This document shows positions 57,367-64,000 of a stretch of DNA of 64,000 nucleotides, piece after piece. The position numbers and the translations under genes are program-made. How positions within the stretch are numbered: position 1 is the stretch's first letter; each line of letters opens with the position of its first letter. The stretch is taken from assembly GCA_963969595.1 (NCBI GenBank), contig OZ018411.1, forward strand, positions 10,976,501 through 11,040,500. The letters are read 5' to 3'. The notes beneath the pieces are model-generated. The model searched no databases. It saw nothing but the letters and a program-made list of their open reading frames with translations, and was not told where the DNA came from. The DNA comes from Neckera pumila. Its lineage: Eukaryota > Streptophyta > Bryopsida > Hypnales > Neckeraceae.

Positions 57367-58732
57367 CATCTTGACTATTTAACTCATGAACATGAGTTTC
57401 ATAGATTTCAAAATTGTTTCGGATAATAATGTGAATATTGAATAACCATGTGGATTAATCCAACTTGCAAATTGATTGATTGTATTGATTGGCTGATCAT
57501 GTAAATGTACTTTGCTTTATTACCACATCCCAAGTCACAAAATAGTTGTCACATCTTCTTCATCAAGAAGGGCTCCTATTGACTTCATATATACCTTTTC
57601 ATTCTTCATAAAAGTTTTGTTCTCACAGATGTGACACCCCCTAATAATACTAGGGCACTGAAAACTTTGCAAGCGCAAACTCCTTCAAGCCCATTCTTCG
57701 CCTCTAGAAGAGAAGGAAAAAAAATCTTAATCTTCAAAGAATGGGCTACTTGCAATTCAAGGAGAGAGTGCCACATCTTCATTCTTTGAAGATTGAGAAT
57801 GGGGAGAAGAAGGTGAGACAACCCCTTATTGATGATGTTGTATGAGACCTCAGATGTTTCTTGGGAAAGTAGCTGGAGGAAATTGAATGCCAAAGACATT
57901 CACTAGGAGGTAAAAGATCATGATTGGCAAACAATGGTCACAATATAAAATTATATGCTATCAATGTTCTTATTATATTGGTTACAATGACTTCTAGGCT
58001 TAGCAACTATTCAAGAGAGGAAATTTGTACAATTCCAAAGCCAAGGTTATATGACACAGCTAATGGAAAGGATTACAACATTCTACTAATGGGTGAGAGA
58101 TATAAAAAGTTAGTGCTTCGCCGACTCTTACATGTGCGAGGTAAAATGGAAACCTATTCCTCAAGTATAAGATAGGCAATGAAAGAAATAGATCAACTTG
58201 CATACTTGAATTAGTCTATTGTAGGTGTTGTACTTTACAGGGGTTACTAAGGTAGAAGCACCAATAGTCAATCATTTAAGGAGTTTTGGAACAGATAGTG
58301 TGTAGTATGAGGTGGTGGAAATTTTTCCCATGTAGGAAGATAGGAAATATGGAGATTGCAAAATTTTCAGAATTAGTTCCCAAAATTGAAATTACAGTGA
58401 ATTTTGGGAGCCAAAAAGTGCATTTCACTAGTAGGCAATGTCTAGAGTCTTCCAATTCCGATCGTTCAAGAATGCTCACGACTTCGGGACATGTGTCATA
58501 ACTATATTAGTCCCAACCTTGAAAAGGATAGAAAAACAACACTCCAAGCCTGATTTCCAACCTAAGGTTGGAAATAGCGCACCCTACACAGGTTGAGTAC
58601 TGGGCGTGGTCGACAACTGGTGCTTCTACCTTAGTGCATTTGATTTAATCTTGTTCAGCATTAAGAGCATAAGTTGTTGAACAAATAATTGTATTGTACA
58701 TACCATTGCTTAATCAATTTCTATTTCAGACA
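57367..58732. other. Gene-free stretch; probably includes the PARG 3' UTR at its right end
   Basis: Short frames on both strands without family motifs. About 57650-57830 holds an inverted pair around CATTCTTTGAAGATT / AATCTTCAAAGAATG. Confidence 0.4.
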
Positions 58733-61700
58733 CTATTTCGTACTTGCAGGCGCGCCATTGAAGTAAGGGGCCACTGTTGGTAAATGGCGTCTATTGAGAT
58801 GCGAGGGTTGCTGAATGTCGAGGTCAGTTCCTGGTAGAGGAAGTATCCAGTCAAAGAGATTCACGTGGAAGTGTTTGTTCAGTGCATACTCAGAGACCAA
58901 ACTCCAGAGCTCCCCAACCAGCCATCGTTCTTGCAGTATCCAATCCGCCACTTCCTGCAACTCCAAAGTACCCAATTAACATCGATTGCACAAATCAAAT
59001 TCTGCAAGAGCTAGGAGTACAAACTAACCGCTATTACAGGAATCAGGGAGTACAAGCAATAAAGAACCCTGAAATAAACCACATCATATGGGTTACGGAG
59101 TAGCCACTCTCGGAATTATGGCATAGTCAGCTCCTCTGGCACGAGACAGTGTTTCTGGTAACTAATGCATCATCTACTGAACCAAACAATTGAAATCGTG
59201 AAACCCCCAAGTCAAGTAAAAAGTTACCAGAGAAAAACATTTGAACACGTTCTTCCCTCAACGGTCAAAATTCGGTGCTTCCACTTCATTAATCGTTTAG
59301 AAAGCTTCAAGGTAATCAAATGTATGGAAACAAAATACAAATAGTCTCCTACATTTTGAACAATATAAATATGAATTGGATGCTACTACAACTGACTGTT
59401 ACTTTCCGATTGAACGTTAGCTGAAGTAAATCTTTAGACTCATAGGTAGAAGGACTAAGTATCATAAGTTTTTCAAGCAATTTGCTCCAAGTGAACATAC
59501 AAGTACCTGTAAACGTAGAGCCTCAGGGTTCTGGAAGGAGAAATAAAGTACGAACGGACACCCTGCTTGTGAGGCTGCCAACCATTGCAACATGCATTTG
59601 AGAGGCAGGTTGCCCCCAAAGACGCCACAGCCCCAATTTCCAGTCGCAATGCCCAGACCACCTTTGACTATTTCAGCACCATGTTTTCCTTGAACATTTG
59701 CACTTGTAGTAGGGGGTTCATCAAGTATCATCTCACTAAATTCATCACCAGTATCAACTATTTGAGATGATCCTAACTCCATAGAGCAGTCACTCGTCTG
59801 AGAATCATTATTCTCTTTCATCACACTATCCTTCAAATTAGTGCAAGGCACCAAAGTTTCAGCGTTTCGCCTAATGCTGCTTCCAGTATCCAAGAATCCA
59901 CAATATGCCTTGTTCAACTCCCGCAGGATGTAAGTGAGACGAAACTGGTCATCACCTGGTTGAGAGAGAGCATCAATTGCAATAATGTGGGTCTGCCTCC
60001 GTCCCCAAGCATCTCTAGGCCTAGAATCAATGAAGTCACCAGTAAAGCGAAAAGTCGAAGCATAGCCTGTGTAACAGCTGTACCTCTCTGCGCCCACTAT
60101 TTCTATCGATTCATTTGCAGACATTGCTGGAAAGAACACCATTCCTGCAGCAAGTTCGGGATTGATCATGAACCGGATCTCCTCCTGCACACAAAAAACA
60201 ATTTCAAAAAGTATTAGATACATATACAAGGAGAGCTTCACTCCGTAATATTCTTTAGCACTCATAAACCTACAGCTAAATCAGCACCAGCATTACATTC
60301 TGACATGAATGGTGCAAGATTGGCAGGCTTTTCTGAGTTCCAATTTTATTAACTCATCAGTCCTCACGTCGCTAATAGAGTCCGCTTTCATATGTTAAAT
60401 AGTTGACAGAAATTTTTCAAGGAGCTCTAAAGAAAGAAGCTTGCTTTAAAAATGAATTAATAGAAAGAAAAATCATATCCTACATATTCGAAAGATAGAA
60501 ATATGTTTTCCAAGTTACTGTAATCACTTTTAGTCTCCAGAAGTAAACTTTATAGCTATTTAATATTGGGCACAACTTTTGGGCTATTTAGTATACAACA
60601 GCTCATATCGTTACTCCGATTCTCGTTACTATCATGTTACTAACGGCGATAAAGCAAGTCCACACGCTAACTTTGTATAAAACATTTGATAGAATCAAAA
60701 TGTTGAACTCAGATCCTTGGGTGCCTCTAAAGACTGTTATGAGCTCAATGCAGGGTAAAAAATCAAAAGATAGCCGTTTGAACCAAGCATCAGAAACCAT
60801 GACATAGAGAGAGCAAACCTGAACGCAGCCATCGCCAAGAGCGCCACCACCAAGCATTTTATTGGCAAAGTCCACTTGCAAGCAGTCTTGACCAAGATCT
60901 TCAATGTTGCCATCAGCTACAACCGTGAGGGGGCACAGCGCAACACCACTCTCGCTCCAAAGAGCGTTACTGTCTCTCAGATTCTGCGCAGCAATGACCT
61001 TCCGCTGGAACGAAACAACACCATCTGGCATATCCTGATAAACACGCTCGAAATAATGAAGAAGACAAAGCAGCTTATGCTCAATACTCTCGCCTCGCTC
61101 GTAAACCCCTGCAAACAGTCGGTCCAAATTCATATAGGGCAGATTCTCCCGCCTTCGTTCAGCCGAAGGGTAAAGGCACAAGAAGGAACAAGCCAGCAGC
61201 GAGGCCACCAGACGCTGACTCAGAACTACAATTCCTTGCTGCTGCTTGCCCAGCAGCTTCAACCCCATATCAGGCCGCAACTCGGTTCCTGCCAGGGCCA
61301 CACAGGCAGGTGAGCCAGAATAGCCGACAGTGAAGAGGTAAACAAGCAGATTTTTGCAAACTGAAAGGGACAAGAAACTATGAGCAGGGTTACATATTGG
61401 TTGATTGCCTAAACATAACCTCTTCAACAGAAAAGGAATTCAGTTTGAAAAAGTCAGTTCACGGTACACCAAGAGCTGTCAGATTGGAATGGATGACCAG
61501 TTTGGTTGTAAAAATCAAACACTGAAGTAAACAAGTAAAAGGCGTCGCTTGTGTTTTACAAAGTCTACCTTCATGTTCTGTGTGGATGGGCTTTCCACCA
61601 TAAAACGCAAAGAGCTTTGCCAGATCCTGAGACTGATTCTCCAGCAAAAGGGGCAATGAGAGCGCGAGCTTCGCTATCCCAGGCAACACTTGGTGGAAGA

Positions 61701-61959
61701 AATTGCGAGCGTCAGCTCGAGACAGAAGGTCATCAAAGAAGAGAGAGATCCCGTCCGCGGAGTCTCGTGCCATGTGCTGATGTTTTTTTTCTGCAAAGCC
61801 ACTCTCTCGTTGCATGTCAAGTATACAATCATAGAGCCCTTCCCCACTTTGCACCTGGCTTGCTCCAGGCCCTTTGGCCAGGGCAAGGAGGGAGTATTTC
61901 ACATTCTCTGGCCACTTGTAAGATCCAGCCCTGGCTTTCACCGGTAAAAGTCTGTCCAT
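58733..61959 (-). CDS. PARG1: Poly(ADP-ribose) glycohydrolase (4 coding exons)
   Basis: Hydrolyses poly(ADP-ribose) chains to free ADP-ribose in the nucleus, reversing PARP action in DNA repair and stress signalling. Exons on the minus strand: 61959-61569, 61288-60819, 60184-59507, 58954-58733; phases agree and give 586 codons (Arabidopsis PARG1 is about 548). The PARG signature GGG-x(7)-QEE is present as LGGGALGDGCVQ/EEIRFM, with the two catalytic glutamates first in exon 3, immediately after the exon 2/3 junction. Also seen: FERVYQDMPDGVVSFQRK, VDFANKMLGG, IEIVGAERYSCYTGYA, ATGNWGCGVFGG, LQWLAASQ, and a C-terminal WLVGELWSLVSEYA block. ATG at 61959 (MDRLLP) was chosen because it aligns with the family N-terminus. 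The exon 2 acceptor is less sure: CAG ending at 61289 fits best, but a phase-compatible acceptor about 75 nt upstream would add 24-25 residues. Confidence 0.93.
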
Positions 61960-64000
61960 CTCTATTTCCAGGAGAATCTTAAATCCAATTGCTCTGCAAA
62001 GGTAGGACGCAAAAAAAATTAGAAACCTGATCCCGTCTCCTAAACCGGCCCCTGTTACCAACAGCAACTCAACTAGTCATACACATGGTAGGCATTTAGT
62101 TACCAAGTTGAATGTAAGTATGACTTGTCCACATGTCTATGGTTTTAACTGTAGCCTGGTTTCTAATTTACTGATAGTGATTTACAACCACCCACTTTGA
62201 ATGATTACACGAGTTCATACATAGCTACAAAAATTTGATCTAAAGAAAGTTTGGTCTTGTACCCACAGTGATCTCACCCGTGAGCTCAATACAGATCTCT
62301 CAATGCCCGCACACCCCTACATAATTGAAGTGATGCGAATTGGATCCTTTACCTTAAGCCAAGTTAAGATTGCCTTGTCTTTCCATCGTCAGTGGTATTG
62401 GTCTTTCGTCTGAAAGGACCTCAAGAGACAACCCCTCCATGACTTTTCCAAAACCCTAAACTTGTGTCCCCAAAACCCTGCACTATGACATTTAATCATA
62501 CAGTCGTATCATGAATTTCTGCCACCACACCGATATGCAGGGAGCATTCCATGTACAATCCAATGACGATTTAGGTCACAAGGAAATAGTATTATCGGTC
62601 AATGAATACACAAATCCATGTATTGTATCTCAATTCTTGTGGAGTGTCTAGAAACCTAGGAAGACAAATGCAATAGAAGGTACCCATCATTAGATTTCAA
62701 GGGCTTGTTTGTACAATTGAAAACCCCAATGAGCAAATCCATATTTTAGGGTTTGCAACCACTAGACTTAGAAGACCAGTAGATGAAGACCATGGTCCCT
62801 ATTTTAGTAGCTCTTTTACGACCGTCATAAATCACAAACCTACTGAAAGGAGCAAATAGGATTTTTGATAACTCCAGACTGGCTGCTAAGCTATCCAGGC
62901 AATCACAAATTCAGATCTAAGAAAACCTAGCCACAAACTAAGGTATACTCAAAACTCTATCGAAAGGAAACCCCCAGGGATTGATCTCATTGACCTTCGG
63001 GTTATACAAATAAACTTTGCGAGGTCTTAGCAATGATGCATATCAGGATTACTACTGCATCAGTTCTTTCCTCTACCATACCTTTTGTGTAAGATTAAAT
63101 GCTTTGCGCTAGGCTCCAACCGCGTTCTCTGCTGCTTTTGTAATGACTGTCCGTTGTTCTTATCTTGATCAGGTTTACGAACAACGTCACGTATTCAAGT
63201 TACACTCATCAGACTTAGACAGCGGTTCGAGGTACCAAAGACAGGTAAGAGCTGAGTACACCATAATGTATCATCAGTTGCTGCAACGTTCCACGTCCTG
63301 CAATAGAAAACATCATTCGTAAGGTCCTCCACTTAGAAGGATCTCAGTAACCCGTACGGAAAATCCTGTCTACGTCCCTCAACCAAAACAAAATCCTTAG
63401 CAATTTATACCCCCTAGGCAGATTGCTGTAAATGGTGTAAACATGCTGTTAGAAAAATACCTGCAGACCGCAGAAGCTATGGCCAGCAAGCAAGCATCAA
63501 AGTACTCAAAAACATATCCCCTCACAGCTGTAAATATTCTGCCGCAAAATTTTAAGAACATCGTATTCAACACACTAACTCGTCGTAGCATTCACAAGAC
63601 GTATTAGTGACAGGAATTAAGCATAAATTTACTAATCAAATTCAGCAGCAAAGGAGATTGTATCCTTAAATCATGCTAGAAAGAGCCTCAAGAACCACAA
63701 GGAAACAACTTTTGGAATTATTTTAGAACGAACGCGATATGTTAAAATTCACTCGCACTACTAGATTTTGAACTGCAACTTAGCTAATCGCATGTCGAAT
63801 TCCAATGCGTAACACAAAACCCTAAAATGCCAACCACAGCAGGTACAGCACTAAATTAAACAACCGTAACAACACGAATGGCGATCAAATGTACGAAACG
63901 AAACATTCACATCAAACACTTACGAGAACATGCGCCCTAAATCAAGCGAAGGACCATCCCGAATCAATCAAACTAGGGGCTTCGGTTTGCCGTCGACGAT
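61960..64000 (-). promoter_or_regulatory. PARG 5' region: probable leader exon(s) and ~1.9-kb 5' intron
   Basis: The exon containing the MDRLLP start is preceded by a good acceptor (TTTGCAG ending at 61994). A consensus donor, CTC|GTAAGTG on the minus strand, lies at 63924/63923. Joining these puts an upstream ATG (63931-63929) in frame: MFSAIGFKILLEIE leads directly into MDRLLP, so translation may start 14 residues earlier. A six-codon upstream ORF (ATGGTCCTTC...) precedes it. The intron holds no other gene I can recognise. The transcript may start beyond 64000. Confidence 0.5.

Noticed and set aside
1..64000. tRNA, rRNA or snRNA genes
   Set aside because: I looked for typical tRNA B-box (GGTTCGANTCC) and rRNA-like strings and saw none convincing; a dedicated covariance-model scan could still find a short RNA gene.

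Overview
Eukaryotic nuclear DNA, almost certainly from a land plant. It holds split genes with GT-AG introns, a homomeric (multidomain) acetyl-CoA carboxylase of plant type, a plant-type PEX11, a plant-type poly(ADP-ribose) glycohydrolase, an A-type (CYP71-clan-like) cytochrome P450 relic, and AT-rich intergenic DNA full of short non-autonomous transposon relics. The species cannot be named from the sequence. Moderate introns (about 80-1400 nt) fit a medium-sized genome, and a bryophyte or other non-flowering plant is possible but unproven.

Layout. 1-3300: no recognised gene. 3327-4010 (+): decayed LEA_2/NHL-like gene fragment with a telomere-like C/A-rich insert. 5350-6066 (-): intact, intronless PEX11 of the PEX11B type, with a duplicated ~200-bp block upstream. 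7000-28150: about 21 kb of AT-rich gene desert with microsatellites, foldback elements, a 932-bp TIR element, an LTR/tRNA-primer-site relic on the minus strand and a short eIF5-C-terminus (W2)-like fragment at 23.85 kb. 29582-48073 (+): complete acetyl-CoA carboxylase gene, 32 coding exons reconstructed here, 2259 codons without interruption, no plastid targeting extension seen. 48074-58700: second gene-poor stretch with more TIR elements and a broken P450 (53589-55095, -). 58733-61959 (-): complete poly(ADP-ribose) glycohydrolase in four coding exons (586 codons), with a probable 5' exon and long 5' intron reaching the window edge.

The three live genes are not an operon and have unrelated roles: peroxisome proliferation, cytosolic malonyl-CoA synthesis, and removal of poly(ADP-ribose). 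The most notable content is structural. Three families of small TIR-bounded elements have two or more copies here; one has been tandemly duplicated together with flanking intron DNA inside two introns of the carboxylase gene. Two carboxylase introns carry duplicated copies of their own 5' splice-site region, and intron 2 is almost entirely a four-unit tandem array ending at the 3' splice site. I saw no new protein-coding system and make no claim for one.
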